This document shows, piece by piece, positions 11,797-23,824 of a stretch of 64,000 nt of DNA. Numbering within the stretch: position 1 is the stretch's first letter; each line of letters begins with the position of its first letter. Both the position numbers and the translations under genes were made by a program. Origin of the DNA: Carex sylvatica (lineage: Eukaryota; Streptophyta; Magnoliopsida; Poales; Cyperaceae); the NCBI GenBank assembly GCA_964058845.1, contig CAXKVR010000043.1:434001-498000 (forward strand), in the 5' to 3' direction. The notes beneath the pieces were generated by a model. That model had not been told where the DNA came from, ran no database searches, and was given only the letters and a program-made list of their open reading frames with translations.

Positions 11797-12860
11797 TTAA
11801 TTACAAGAATTTGTTAAATCCGTGAGAGAGTAAAAGTGCTTAACAGGTATCATTGCAGATATTCTCGTCAGTAATAATGATACCTTCGAAAATAACTATT
11901 TTTGTCAGTTCACCATCGGCAATCGTCATACTTTACCCTTGCAGATAAATCAGATTCTTGTAGGACTCCACTTGAATCTAGGTATATAGTGTAATTTGGT
12001 GAATTATGAAGAAAATATTTCACAAGAATTGCATTCAAACAAAATAATGAAACAGCGAAGAATGCATGGTTAATCGTTTTACGGATTTCAAATGCTCAAT
12101 CATGTTTTACATGAAGGACAATACAAAAAGAAAAGAAAGAATGATCTAGATTAAAGATCTAATATCAAAATAGAAGCACAAGTTTACATATTATAGACAG
12201 GAGAGAAATAGGAGAAATAGCTAGCAATGATATCTAGATTTAGGTAAAACCATTGGGTCATTATTGTCTATAATAATCAATTTCTTCAAGTGATTGAGTC
12301 TCTCATTAATATATATATTATGTTTAAAGAATTTTTTATTTTATTTTTATGAAACGATGCAGGAACAACAAAAACCACAATATGTGACGTCCCTCTCATA
12401 TGTAGGCATCAAATTAAAGATTTCAAATTTTAATTAGATTTTAATTATTTTCACTGGAATAGTTGATGTTGTGATTTTTTTTGTATAAATATTACATGGT
12501 TGTAAAGGTACTACAATAATTAAAATTATTCCAAATCCCAACATGTTTTACCCAGATTATACATACATTATAGGTAATTGAAAAGATTCATAAGTTTTAG
12601 CACCCCTAATGCACTACACAACATTGTTCAAGTTTTCTTTTGTGTAAGAACTGTCTCGTACTTTTGTTCATTGACCATATTGTCATGTGAAAGAGAAACT
12701 ATGTACGATCTCTGTAATATATAATTTTTACTTCTTTTTTTCCATGATAAAGTGGGACCAGATCTAGCCTCCTTTTTTTTAATTCCAGACAATTAAAAAT
12801 ATATTATTTCTCATACACGTACACAAAACTGGCCAATCGTAAATAAATAATTATTTTTTT
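11797..12860. other. AT-rich intergenic DNA
   Basis: No gene or clear repeat was found. TGTGACGTCCCTCTCATATGT near 12383 and AAATTTTAATTAGATTTTAATT near 12428 look like worn LTR sequence, but I cannot define an element. Confidence 0.4.
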
Positions 12861-12885
12861 GGGAGCAGCTAGCTATCTCCCGTAA

Positions 12886-13176
12886 TGTTGAGAAATTAGA
12901 ATCTTAGCCTCAGAATATTCATCATATGCATTGTTAGGCAAGAAATCAGCTAGCATCCAAATATGTTACCTAACTTGATTTCTGTAATCATGATATGATT
13001 AGGGTGTAATTAGGCAACAAATGCAGTCATTGTAAAATAGGAATGAGCCCAACAGCTAGTAGGAATACATAGGAATTTTAGGCTATAAATATCTATGTAC
13101 AGACTATGTATAGATCAAAATTTTTCAATAAAATTACAGTTCATCATTTCTCTAATTCTCTTCTAAAAATTCATTA
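12886..13176 (+). repeat. 5' LTR of Copia element 1
   Basis: 291 bp, TGTTGAGAAATT...AAATTCATTA, matching 23400-23690 with about 16 differences counted by eye (~5.5%). A TATA box is visible (GGCTATAAATAT, ~13081) and a poly-A signal (CAATAAAATT, ~13126). TSD CGTAA lies at 12881-12885 and again at 23691-23695. Confidence 0.95.
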
Positions 13177-13188
13177 TGGTATCAGAGC
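13177..13188 (+). other. Primer-binding site, initiator Met-tRNA
   Basis: TGGTATCAGAGC follows the 5' LTR directly. It is the standard plant retrotransposon primer site complementary to the 3' end of initiator Met-tRNA. Confidence 0.95.
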
Positions 13189-13305
13189 AGGTTTTAATCC
13201 TGTAAATCACACAACAACTGAGAGGGTCAAGAGCCAACAGAGCCAGAAAACCCCTGATTCAAATAATCATTTCAACACCTGAAATCCAACAAAAAAACCA
13301 TGTCT

Positions 13306-15790
13306 CACTACTAGAATTTAGACTATTTGTATGGGACAAAAAATATTCATTTGCATGTGTTACTTATGCAATTGATGCCAACTGCATGGGCATCCCATGC
13401 AAATGAGTTCATACAGTTGACATCAATGGTAATGACCCTTATTTGCATAGGGCCCATGCAATTAATCAATTACATGGGTGCGCAAACCTTTTTTGCATGG
13501 GTGTGCCAATCTTTTTTACATGGAAGATCTGATATCTTTTGCATGGGTTAAAATTAGACGCCCATGCAATTGAGATAGCACAAATTTGTCATAATTCTGA
13601 GCCCATCAGAATAATGTTGCCCATGCTAAATTACTTCCATATTAAATGTATTAATATTATAATTTATCATCAAATCATAATAGAAAGTAAATTATATGAA
13701 AATCACGTATTAATAAAGATCAACATATAATAGAAATGACATATGTATTGTATCAATTTGTTTTTGCATCCACAAAATATTATAAGAATCGTTATAACTT
13801 TGACCCATAAACTATACTAGTTAACATTAAACTGAAGTCAGCACTTATCATAATCCAAAAGGATACTCGTATCACATCAACACATAACTACTAGTCACAA
13901 AATAGACTAAATTGTCAACACATGTACCATTCTCACTCATTTAGAGTGTACGAAAGCCATCATCTAGACCTTCTTGAGAACCTAACCTGACTTCGTTATA
14001 TTAAGAGCTCATAACTAACGCCGCTGAAGAAGAAGCCTATTGAAAAACTAGCATGAATAAGTAACCTCATACAAAAAGGCAACAGTAAAGTATTGATTCT
14101 TCATGGTATACTTTAGCAATAGCCAATTGTTTAAACTTAAATTTTTTGAATGTATTTACTCCCAGTGACAAGTCCCCACAACATAAGTCTTAGTGACAAG
14201 GAAATTTTAACAAGGCAAGGCTTAAAATTTCAAAATGACAACATGACCAACAAATTTCATCAACGAAATAAAATCAAAGTACAAATAAGCTAATAAAAAA
14301 ACTGTCAAAAATTCTTAAATTTTAACAAATCTCTAGAACTGTACCAGTATAGTTTTTACAAACTAAATATACCTGATACTAAGAAAATCAGCCCCTAAAC
14401 TTTACCAAAACAGCCTGACACTAAGCAAATCAGCCCCTAAACTTTACCAAAATAGCCTATGCCAAATTGCATAAAGGAAAAACAAAAGATGTTGGTTTAA
14501 ACAAAACTAGAACATATTGACAATCTAATAACACAAAGCAAACTGATGCATTTTGAGTTATATGCGATGTATTTTTTATTATTAAAAACAAAATAAAATT
14601 TATATAGTTACCTCCTTTATCCCAAGAGCATATGTCTGATGTTGCCCTTGACCTTTTTCTCGGAGATTAAACTTCTTAATAATTTGTTGGCATCCATCGA
14701 GCCAGTTGACTCAAACTGCAAAATCAAGTATAAAAACTATGAATTATCTGACCAAATTACCCTCATTGAACCAAATCAACGTACTTTACAAATTATTAAT
14801 TTTTGAAACACTTTCTAGATAAAAATCCTCATACCTTACTACATAGTTTCTTTTGTTGTTAAAGGGAGAAGGAAGCGACAGTGCTTTGCTCGTTGTCAGA
14901 AACCAAAACTTATCAGTAGAGACTGGTACAATTATTGGAGCCTACAAAAATTAAGGCTTAAATTGAAATAAAATAAAATAAAATACCAAATGTTCTAGAA
15001 ATGAGAAATACAAATCCAGACATACCCCCTCTTACCAGAACATACTGAAATCTAATAACACAAAGTAAACTAATACCTTAGAGAATAGTGACAATCTAAG
15101 AGCCGTGGAGAGAGGAGGTGCGCGGAGCCGTCGTGGAGAGAGATGAGCAACGGAGTGGCAGAAGTGATTGAGATATGGAGAGAGACGAGTGACGAAGTGA
15201 AAGAAGTGACCGTGACAGGGAGAGAATTGAGCGGCTGGGCGAATGAGAGGGGGAACGACAAGGCAGAGTGGGGTTGCGGCTAGGTTTGAGGAGTGACTTG
15301 GTGGAGAATAGGGGGAGTGGCTAGGCAGGAGAGGGGTGCGTCCGAGATGAATAGCTAAACTCTAGAAAATGAGAAGAGCAGATCGAAAATGAGAAGAGCG
15401 TATCAAAATAACTTTTAGGGAAAAAGAAAGAACATATCTCCTTTCAACACCTGAATAACATCAATTACATGGGTATCAAAATTAATTACATACGAAATAT
15501 TTGTATGGGCTGCATGTTTTTCTTTTAACCCATACAATTTAGTTTATACACCCATGCTAATTAGTTTCGAGTTAGAAAATATCGGCGAGATACATTTGCA
15601 TGGGTATATTAGTTATTAATTGAATGGGTATTTACATCAATTGTATGACATTATTAATTGTATGGGCCAAAATTTTTAGCCCATGCAATTTAGTTTGCGC
15701 ACCCATGCAGAAAATATTAATTGTATGGGATTCACTTAAAGATGCAATTGTATTTAGTTACCTATGCAAATAATCAAAATTCTAGTAGTG
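13306..15790. mobile_element. CACTA DNA transposon inside Copia 1
   Basis: 2485 bp with inverted ends CACTACTAGAATTT... and ...AAAATTCTAGTAGTG. Both subterminal regions are dense in a short motif in both orientations (CCCATGCAA / TTGCATGGG; 13330-13640 and 15470-15780), as in CACTA elements. Flanking triplets are TCT and TTT, a 3-bp TSD with one change. The interior (14.0-15.4 kb) has no recognisable transposase. A purine-rich GAGAGA stretch lies at 15080-15260. Non-autonomous. Confidence 0.85.
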
Positions 15791-16570
15791 TTTGACAATT
15801 CTAAAATTACCACCATCACACTTACTGGAAACCAAGACTATATTCCATGGTCTAGGTCAATCAAAATAGGCCTCAGTGGTAGTATAGAGTTCATCAATGG
15901 AACCTTAAAAAAACCAAAACCAGCAAAACAAAATGAAGCAACACCTGAAGAACAAGCAAAAATAGATGAATGGCAAACCTCAGACCACTCGATCATGTCA
16001 ATGCTCATAAACACCATAGATCCTCAAATTGCACGCCTATGCATGCTCTTAAATTCATCCAAGGCCATATGGGACAAGGTAAAATAACTACACGGCGAAC
16101 AACAAAATTTTGCTCACGTTTTTAATCTTAAACAAGAACTTTCACAAATCAAACAAGGTGGCAAAACTACTTCGCAATATGGAACTGAAGTACTAACAAG
16201 ATGAGAGGAGCTTCAACTCTACCTCCCACCCACAACAGACCCAGATGAAATCCAAAGAAAGGCAGAGCAAGAATTAATTTACACATACCTTGGAGGCCTC
16301 GATTCAAGCTATGAAGCCATAAAATCCCAAATTTTGTGCTCAACCAAACATCCCTCAATCAACTCAGCAATGCTAATGATATAAAGGGAAAAGACAAGGC
16401 GTCACAACATGAACAACCCCGACATCACCGAAAATAAAAACTACGCCGCCGCTCGAAATTCGAACCCTGGAGATGCGGCCAAAATGAAGGGCACCACAGC
16501 AGCTGACTGGTGTGACCATTGCAAGTGTTCAGGGCCCAACCGAGAACGCTGCTGGGTGTTTCATCCTCAT

Positions 16571-17952
16571 TGTTCACACAAAAGCGTATAATACAAAGTT
16601 TCAGTATATCAAACTGTACTTTTTAACCTTTAATATACCTTCGGTTCAGACTGCAAGTGCACAGTCTTATCGAGTAGTATATCGTCGGGTATCGATCACA
16701 GGAACGGTTCAAATCTAAACCGGACTCTACTTAAATCAGTTAAAGACTAGAAGTGAAAAAGGTTGATTTTTGGTATTTAAGTGAAAAGAAATAAATAAAC
16801 TTGGTTTAAATCAATAATAAAAAGTATTTTCAGAGTTTCATACTTATCTCAGTTCTGCCTCTCAGTCCCTGACACGGACCGTGCAGTTTACTAAACGGGT
16901 TGTATCAACTTACACAGGTCATGTACTGTTGTACACAGGTCGTGTGGACTTCGAGTTAATGCACCAGTCACTGTTTCTTTACGTGGTTCCTTTATGTAGG
17001 GTTCAACTGACCAGACCTAATATTTCTAAACCTCAACTGTCGTATGTTGGTTCGTTAACTTGGTATGGAATTGCAATATCTACCCTCTTTCGGCTCTAAA
17101 CCTCAACTGTCGTATATTGGTCCGAATTACCTAGTTACTTGTTTGGAATACTAAAGATAACCTCCTATCCGTCGATAAGATGAAATGTTCACCTTTCGGC
17201 TACTAGTTGGTTTCACCTTTCGGATCACTAATCCTGCCTCATGTGCTTAGTCTGGTTGAGAGATAGTAATGGACACAGTACCTTTTAGATGTGATCATGC
17301 ATCTAGTGGTAAAATCAATAAAAATTAAACAATCCAAACTAAGTAATTAAAATTAATCACAATCAAGCAAACACAAATTTTAACGTAAAAATCCAATAAC
17401 TAGATGCAAAACAAAACATTTGATTACATCTTAACCCTAGAAATAAATAAAACTACTCAAACATAGTACTAAAACAGATAACAAAGATAAAGAAATAAGA
17501 ATTCATTCTAAAACTCGAAGTACAATGAAGATCCACAACAAAACTCGCGTCTTTTGCTTCTCAACTTCGTCTCCAAGCAATAGCCGTCAATCCAAAACCC
17601 TAGAAATGCTTCTCTACTCCCCAATTACCTCTCTGGTGCAAGAAATCTCGCTTATATGCTTTTCTGGCCGACCTTTCTTCAATTGGTCTTATTTCTAATT
17701 TCTGGATCTATTTTCGAATTTGTCTGATACGACCCGTATAAACTCCTTTACGGGCCATATGCATGGGTCATGTAAATACTTCTCAAATTCTGGATTCTTC
17801 TCGATTTCATATCATTCCCGCAAAATAAGAACAAACTTGTAGCAGTACCACATTTTATAGATATTTCAATGAAATATGACTGATTAAATAATTTAAACAC
17901 AGGTTTGGGTACAAAATACAGGTCGAAATATAGATAGGTTTGCAAGATATCA
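16571..17952. mobile_element. LTR-only insertion (probable solo LTR) in Copia 1 gag
   Basis: 1382 bp starting TGTTCACAC and ending GATATCA (TG...CA), flanked by exact CTCAT repeats at 16566-16570 and 17953-17957. The gag frame rejoins across it (HPH | LLPAWRN). No internal coding sequence or second LTR is seen. The minus strand has a TATA-like GCATATAAGCG followed by CTAGGGTTTTGG, suggesting reverse orientation. The family cannot be told from the LTR alone. Confidence 0.8.
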
Positions 17953-18239
17953 CTCATCTCTTGCCAGCTTGGAGGAACGGAGAAAGGAGCAACTGGGGCG
18001 GCGACAGAAAAAGGGGCAAAGAACAAAAATATGGAGGAATGGCAAAAGGGGCGGATGAAGAGGTCAGATTCGAACCAATTAATGTTGGCCACACTCCATC
18101 TGAAGCCTCTGGATCCTCTGTGGCTCAATCTACGCAGCTGACCGAATTGTTAACTCAATTAAACAGTTTGTTGCAACAGTAAACTTCAGGTATTGTACAC
18201 TCTAAATCTAATTTTAATTCTTGCAAGATTAACAATAGT

Positions 18240-18605
18240 TTTAAAGTTGCAAACCTATGTCACAATACCAATAAGTGAATTATTGACTTGAGTGACACTG
18301 ACCATATAACATGTAACCAAAATAAATTAGAAAATATTACACAAGTTAATAATCCTCAACATATAATTGTTGGAAATGGAGATAAGGTCAAAATTCACGA
18401 TATTGGTACAACTAGATTCCTTTCAAAAACTGTGAAGGATATTTTGTATTTACCAGACTTTAACTCAAATTTATTATCGGTTAGTAAAATAACCCAAGAA
18501 TTGAATTGCAATGAAATATTCTCACCAAATAAAGTGACTTCTCAGGATCGAGAATCAGAAAAGACGATTGGTGAGGGATGGTTGAAAAATGTCTTTTGTC
18601 ATTAA
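18240..18605 (+). pseudogene. Copia 1 protease region
   Basis: Retropepsin-like segment: IIDLSDTDHIT stands where the family has an IIDSGATDH-type catalytic loop, followed by IIVGNGDKVKIHDIG and LYLPDFNSNLLSVSKI. The Asp is present, but the usual Ser-Gly after it reads Leu-Ser, so activity is unlikely. This domain would cut the Gag-Pol polyprotein. Confidence 0.75.
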
Positions 18606-19769
18606 ATTCAGTAAATCGTGACAAATTGCTACATTTTCGATTTGGTCATCCATCTGATTATGTTTTAAATAAACTTTTTTATTATAATTTAGATTCAAAA
18701 AATTGTGATGTGTGTAAGTTTTTGAAACAAACTAGGCTACCATTTCCTTTATCTGTTAGTATGTCAGAAAAATATTTTAATTTAATTCATTTTGATGTTT
18801 GGAGTCCAGCCCTTGTCAATTCTTATAATCATTTTAAATATTTTGTAACATTTATTGATGATTTTTCTCGTACAACTTGGGTTTATTTTTTGAAAGGAAA
18901 AAATGAAGTTTTTTCATATTTTCAAGAGATCTATAACTTTGTTAAAACACAATATAATGCAAAAATTAAAAATTTAGGTCCGATAATGGTACAAAATATA
19001 TAAACAAAAATTTCTCAGAATTCTTTAAATAAAAGGGAATTTTGCATCAAACTACATGTATTAATACACCCGAACAAAATGGAGTTTCAGAAAGAAAAAA
19101 TAGGCATTTGCTTGAAGTCACTAGATCACTTATTTTTCAAACTAACATTCCAAAAAGTTATTGGTCAGATGCGGTACTAACAACAACTGACCTTATAAAT
19201 AGATTACCAAGTGCTAGGCTTAAGGATATGAGTTCATTAGAAATTCTTAAAGGTAGAAAAATTGATCTTGATCATATAAGAATATTTGAATGTACATATT
19301 TTGTGCACATAAAAAGACAAGATAAGTTAGATAAAAATTCGGTTAAAACTATTTTTTGGGATATTCCTCAGAAAAAGGGTATAAATGTTACGACCAAAAA
19401 AATCATAAACTTTATATCTCACGAGATGTGTCATTTTTTGAAAATGAACCATATTATCAAACAAATGAACAAGAAAATGCACTCGGTCAACCAATTTTTC
19501 CAAATAGTTTTATGTTTCCTAGAGAAGCAAATCATGAACAGGTTGAGCATATGGAAGAAGAACAAATTGGTGAAGCAAGCACAATCTTTTCAGGGGGAGA
19601 TGACGAAAATGAGTCAAGTGAAGAAGCAACTAAAGAAGAGATTGCCTTGAGAAGAAAATCTACAAGACAAACACGACCTCCTGTCAAATTAAGGAATTAT
19701 GTATCTCATCAGGTGATATATCCAATTCAAGAATTTCTTTCTTATAAAAATGTATCTCCTGAATACTAG
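18578..19769 (+). pseudogene. Copia 1 integrase
   Basis: The HHCC zinc domain is visible (HFRFGHPSD ... CDVCKF). The catalytic core keeps Asp in HFDVW, Asp in TFIDDFSRTTW and Glu in NGVSERKNR, spread over two frames broken near 19000-19040. The linker to RT contains DVSFFENEPYY and a basic TRPPVKL motif before the stop at 19767. Integrase would insert the cDNA. Frameshifts make this copy dead. Confidence 0.85.
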
Positions 19770-20720
19770 GCCTACTAAGGTAAGATAACTAATCAAACTG
19801 AATCAACTAGTTTTGAGGAAGCTAGCCTAGATCCAATCTGGTATAAGGCTATGAAAGAAGAACTTCAAGCCTTGGAAAAAAATGACACATGAGATATTGT
19901 ACATTTACTAAAAGAAAAAAAACTAGTAGGATGCAAGTGGGTGTACAAGATTAAATACTATAGTGATGGTACAGTTGAAAGATATAAGGCTAGGTTGGTA
20001 GCCAAATGATATACCCAAACTTATGGCATTGACTACCAAGAGACTTTTGCACCAGTAGCTAAAATGAGCACAGTTAGAATTCTATTATCAGTCGTTACCA
20101 ACCTAGGGTGGAACTTGTTCCAAATAGATGTAAAAAATGCGTTTCTTCAAGGTAACTTTGGAAAAAGAAGTCTACATGACTCTTCCTCCAAGTCACGAAA
20201 ATACATTAGACTCATCACTGGTATATAAGCTAAGGAAGGCAATTTGCGGTCTAAAACAATCTCCAAGAGCATGATATGCCAAGCTAAGCTTTTCTCTTCT
20301 AAAAAATAATTTGCTTAAAAGTACAGTAGATCACTCTATGTTTATCAAACATACACAAAATTCCACCACCATCATTCTTGTTTATGTAGATGATATCATT
20401 ATTACTGGAAATGATAATGAATAAATTAAAATAGTGAAGCAATCCTTGAAAGATGAATTTGATATCAAGGATCTTGGAAAACTTTCATATTTTCTTGGAA
20501 TAGAAATAGCCCACTCAAGCAAAGGCTTATTCCTATCTCAAAGAAAATATGTCATTAACTTGTTAAAAGAGACTGGTAAGATAGAAGCAAAACCAGCCGG
20601 TACCCAAATGAAAACTAACATTAAACTTGGACCACTAGATGGTGAACCACTACCTGACATAGGACAATATCAGAGGTTAGTAGGAAAATTAATCTATCTT
20701 ACAGTTACCAGACCTGATAT
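19770..20720 (+). pseudogene. Copia 1 reverse transcriptase, 5' part
   Basis: Typical Copia RT blocks are visible: [41 protein letters not shown] (catalytic Asp kept) and YVDDIIITGND at about 20383-20415, then FDIKDLGKLSYFLGIEI. There are in-frame stops and a frameshift near 20160. It is cut off at TRPDI by the LTR insertion at 20721. Confidence 0.85.
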
Positions 20721-22770
20721 TGTTGGGGTTTTGACAGTTCAAACCTATTGATTTGATTAAGTGCGGAAAGAACGTAAAACAAAATTTTTACTTCTAATCT
20801 TAATCCAAGGATTAAAAGGGGTATGTTAGGAAACATTCCAAGGGGTCCACCTTCCGTATTCCTTTGACATCAAAACCCTATTTAATCCTTTTACAGATCT
20901 ACTCCATAATTGATTTCTAAAGTATTAATCTACTTACCAGTTAAATAGATTAATATAACAATTATATACCTTATTTTCAAATTCTGATTGGAAAGCAGAC
21001 CGAGCGAGAAGAGCTACACCAGGGAATGACTCGTCTCGGAGTATCACACGTGTGATACCTCTATCGGTTATCCACCAGGACTAACCGGAGAGCGGTTTAT
21101 TTCTTATTGCCAGAAATATCGTAAACCACAGTTTTATGCAAAAACACTATTCACTGAGAAAAGGACGAAATAACACTATTCACAAATTTGCAGTTATTCA
21201 GATTCACTAATGAGCAAAACTGAAATACCGCGAAATTCGGGAAAACACTATTCACCGATCTCGTAAATATACTTCTCAACAACCCACAAGATTATACGTC
21301 AACTACGTATAACTTTCTTTTCTCAATCGAAACACTATTTGGGAGAGAAACCGAGAAAGAGATAAAATAGATTACCGAACTGATCAGACAGATTCGATAT
21401 CTCAGAAATTAGTGATTTTCTCTCTACCCCTCCACCCCTATTTATAGGGTATAGGGTCGGTTTCCAAAGGACCAAAATACCCTCCAAGTTTGGCCTATTC
21501 ACAACAAATGCCATTGGAAGAAACCAATTTGGATTTTGCCACTTGGTGTGAAATGACCATTTTGCCCTTGTGGATAATATTGATGACATGTATGGATAAT
21601 TATGAATTTAAAAGACAAAATTCAATTAATATCCATATGTCATATATATAATTGTTCTGAACAATTATATTTCTTGCGGTTGTTGTTTCGGTAATTTTTA
21701 TACAACGTGTCGTGCACGTTTATAAATTAACCGTTGTTTTTGCTTGTCATCTTATATGACATTTATAATTTAATTATAACACGTATAATTAATTATAACC
21801 ATCTTAATATTAATTATAATCAATTTATAATTAATCAATAAGATTCTCCGATTAACTCTTATACGGTGTGACCCAATAGGATCTGTGTTATGTTGGTAAA
21901 CAAAATTAAAAATGTTTTAACTTCTATAATCATGAGAGGCATCTGGCATAACGCATCATGACCATCCAATTACACAGATGAAGCTGTACTGTACAATATC
22001 ACGATCCAGTAAACTATTTTACTTGTGTCAGTTCTTTCGTCTCATAGCTATCAGATCAGTTTCAAGGTAGGTGTGTGTCATCCTTGCAAACTTAATGTTT
22101 TCTTGATCTTGAACAAATTATCAAATATAATTACTCTTGTAATTATACCACTAGCAGATAATCTAACTCTCAAGGGGCCCAGTGATGCTATAGCTCGTAT
22201 AGAGATACAAAGGACAATAGTACTTTTGGTAAACCATCACTATCTCAGCTAAGCTATGTATACCGAAAAATTACCATTATAACTGCGTTTTACCGACAGC
22301 GTTAGATAACAATCACACATACACATTTCTCAGTAGGAAAAATGAATACTTCATACTTTAGAACTTAACACTGAATGAACATATTAATGACACGTACACA
22401 ATTCCATTTAATATTTCATTTGGGGTCTGTCAAATACTATGTTCCTAGAACATGTATCTATGTGATTAAAATGACATCTCTTGTCAGTGGTCTGTAAAAC
22501 TTGACCATCTTTTAATTCACATACTAACCTTGTAACGGTTAATTAGTGTTCCTGCTAATTACCTCGGTTAATGACTTTTAAGAATATATATTATCTATAT
22601 TATGAAGTTTCACAATTCTAGTTATTGACTCTAGTCAAATAAAGGAATGATTCATAAATGTAATAATATTCAAGGCAACAAAATGATAGTTTATTTAATC
22701 ACTCAATTCATGAACAAAGGTTTATGATAATTTATCGTATTATTGACTTCTATATTATTACAAACTAACA
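20721..22770 (-). mobile_element. LTR-only insertion (probable solo LTR) in Copia 1 RT
   Basis: 2050 bp. On the + strand it begins TGTTGGGG and ends ACTAACA, flanked by exact GATAT at 20716-20720 and 22771-22775. Parts (AAGGGGCCCAG..., GGTGTGACC...GATCTGTGTTA..., ATATTAATGACAC) resemble the LTR of Copia 2 at 53079-54783 in the same order. Read on the - strand it has TATAAATAGGGG. It is therefore probably a long-LTR Copia relative in reverse orientation that lost its interior by LTR-LTR recombination. Confidence 0.78.
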
Positions 22771-23421
22771 GATATTGCATTTGTAGTTAGTGTTGTAAGC
22801 CAATTCATGCATGCTCCACGCACTAGTCACTTGAGTGCCATTGATAGAATGTTAAGATATCTCAAAGGCACTCCAGGTCAAGGAATCTGGATGAAGAAAA
22901 ATAATATTAACAATGTAGTTGGTTATTCTGATGCAGATTGGGCCAGAAGCTGTGACACAAAATCAACCACAGGGTTTTGTACATTTGTAGGTGGCAACTT
23001 AGTAACGTGGAAAAATAAGAAACAGAATGTAGTGGCACGATCAAGCGCAGAGGTTGAGTATCGAGCTATGGCATCCACAACAAGCGAGCTTACATGGATT
23101 AAACAACTACTTCACGACATGAAGGTAGAGTGCAAAGAAACTATGCAAATGTATTGTGATAACCAAGCAGCATGGCACATTGCATCAAATCCTGTCTTTC
23201 ATAAAAGAACGAAACACATAGAAGTTGATTGCCATTTTATTCGAGATAAAGTGCAATCAGGAGAAATCGAGACGCCATTTGTTAAAAGCCAAGAGCAACT
23301 TGCAGATATCTTCACCAAGGCGCTCGACAAATCAACATTCAATAATATACTTAGCAAGTTGGGCTCAATCAATTTGTTCGAGTCCAACTTGAGGGGGAGT
23401 GTTGAGAAATTAGAATCTTAG
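22771..23421 (+). pseudogene. Copia 1 RT end and RNase H
   Basis: The open frame starts just after the insertion (QFMHAPRTSHLSAIDRMLRYLKG) and runs through RNase H: YSDADWARSCDTKSTTGF, NVVARSSAEVEYRAMA, YCDNQAAWHIASNPVFHKRTKHIE and ADIFTKALDK, the standard Copia C-terminus. The stop at 23419-23421 lies inside the 3' LTR. This segment itself is uninterrupted. Confidence 0.88.
23389..23399 (+). other. Polypurine tract of Copia 1
   Basis: TTGAGGGGGAG directly precedes the 3' LTR, the plus-strand priming site. Confidence 0.9.
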
Positions 23422-23690
23422 CCTCAGAATATTCATCATAAGCATTGTTAGGCAACAAATCAGCTAGCATCCAAATATGGTACCTAGCTTGATTTCTGTA
23501 ATCATGATATGATTAGGGTGTAATTAGGCAACATATGTAGCTATTGTAAAATAGAAATGAGCCCAACGACTAGTAGGAATACATAGGAATTTTAGGCTAT
23601 AAATATCCATGTACAGACTAAGTATAGATCGAAACTTTTCAATAAAATTACAGTTCATCGTTTCTCTAATTCTCTTCTAAAAATTCATTA
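23400..23690 (+). repeat. 3' LTR of Copia element 1
   Basis: 291 bp, the partner of 12886-13176. It ends ATTCATTA and is followed by the TSD CGTAA. Confidence 0.95.
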
Positions 23691-23824
23691 CGTAACAATC
23701 TCCCATTTCATCCCCCAGTCATTAACTACTTCAATAACTACTAATGACCTAGGGGGGCCACTTACTATTTGGAGACCATGTAATATTTGAAAGATTTTAC
23801 AACTAGCACGCACAAGTATTCATA

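Larger units (their letters stand above)
13300..18182 (+). pseudogene. Copia 1 gag, interrupted twice
   Basis: ATG-TCT (13300-13305) is followed by the CACTA insertion. The frame resumes at 15791 with FDNSKITTITLTGNQDYIPW, the usual start of plant Copia gag. The nucleocapsid-forming region continues in frame with stops at about 16085 and 16202. A CCHC-like finger (CDHCKCSGPNRERCWVFHPH) runs up to 16570, where an LTR insertion splits it. Coding resumes at 17958 with a basic Arg/Lys/Gly-rich tail to 18182. Gag packages element RNA. This copy cannot make a full protein. Confidence 0.85.
12886..23690 (+). mobile_element. Ty1/Copia LTR retrotransposon 1, inactive and carrying three insertions
   Basis: Complete from LTR to LTR with a 5-bp TSD (CGTAA), primer site and polypurine tract. 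Domain order is gag, protease, integrase, RT, RNase H, which defines Copia. Own length is about 4.9 kb after removing the CACTA element (13306-15790) and two LTR-only insertions (16571-17952, 20721-22770). Many stops and frameshifts, plus a changed protease active-site loop, make it inactive. Confidence 0.93.

Noticed and set aside
13327..13730. ORFs near the left end of the inner CACTA
   Set aside because: Made of TTGCATGGG subterminal repeats.
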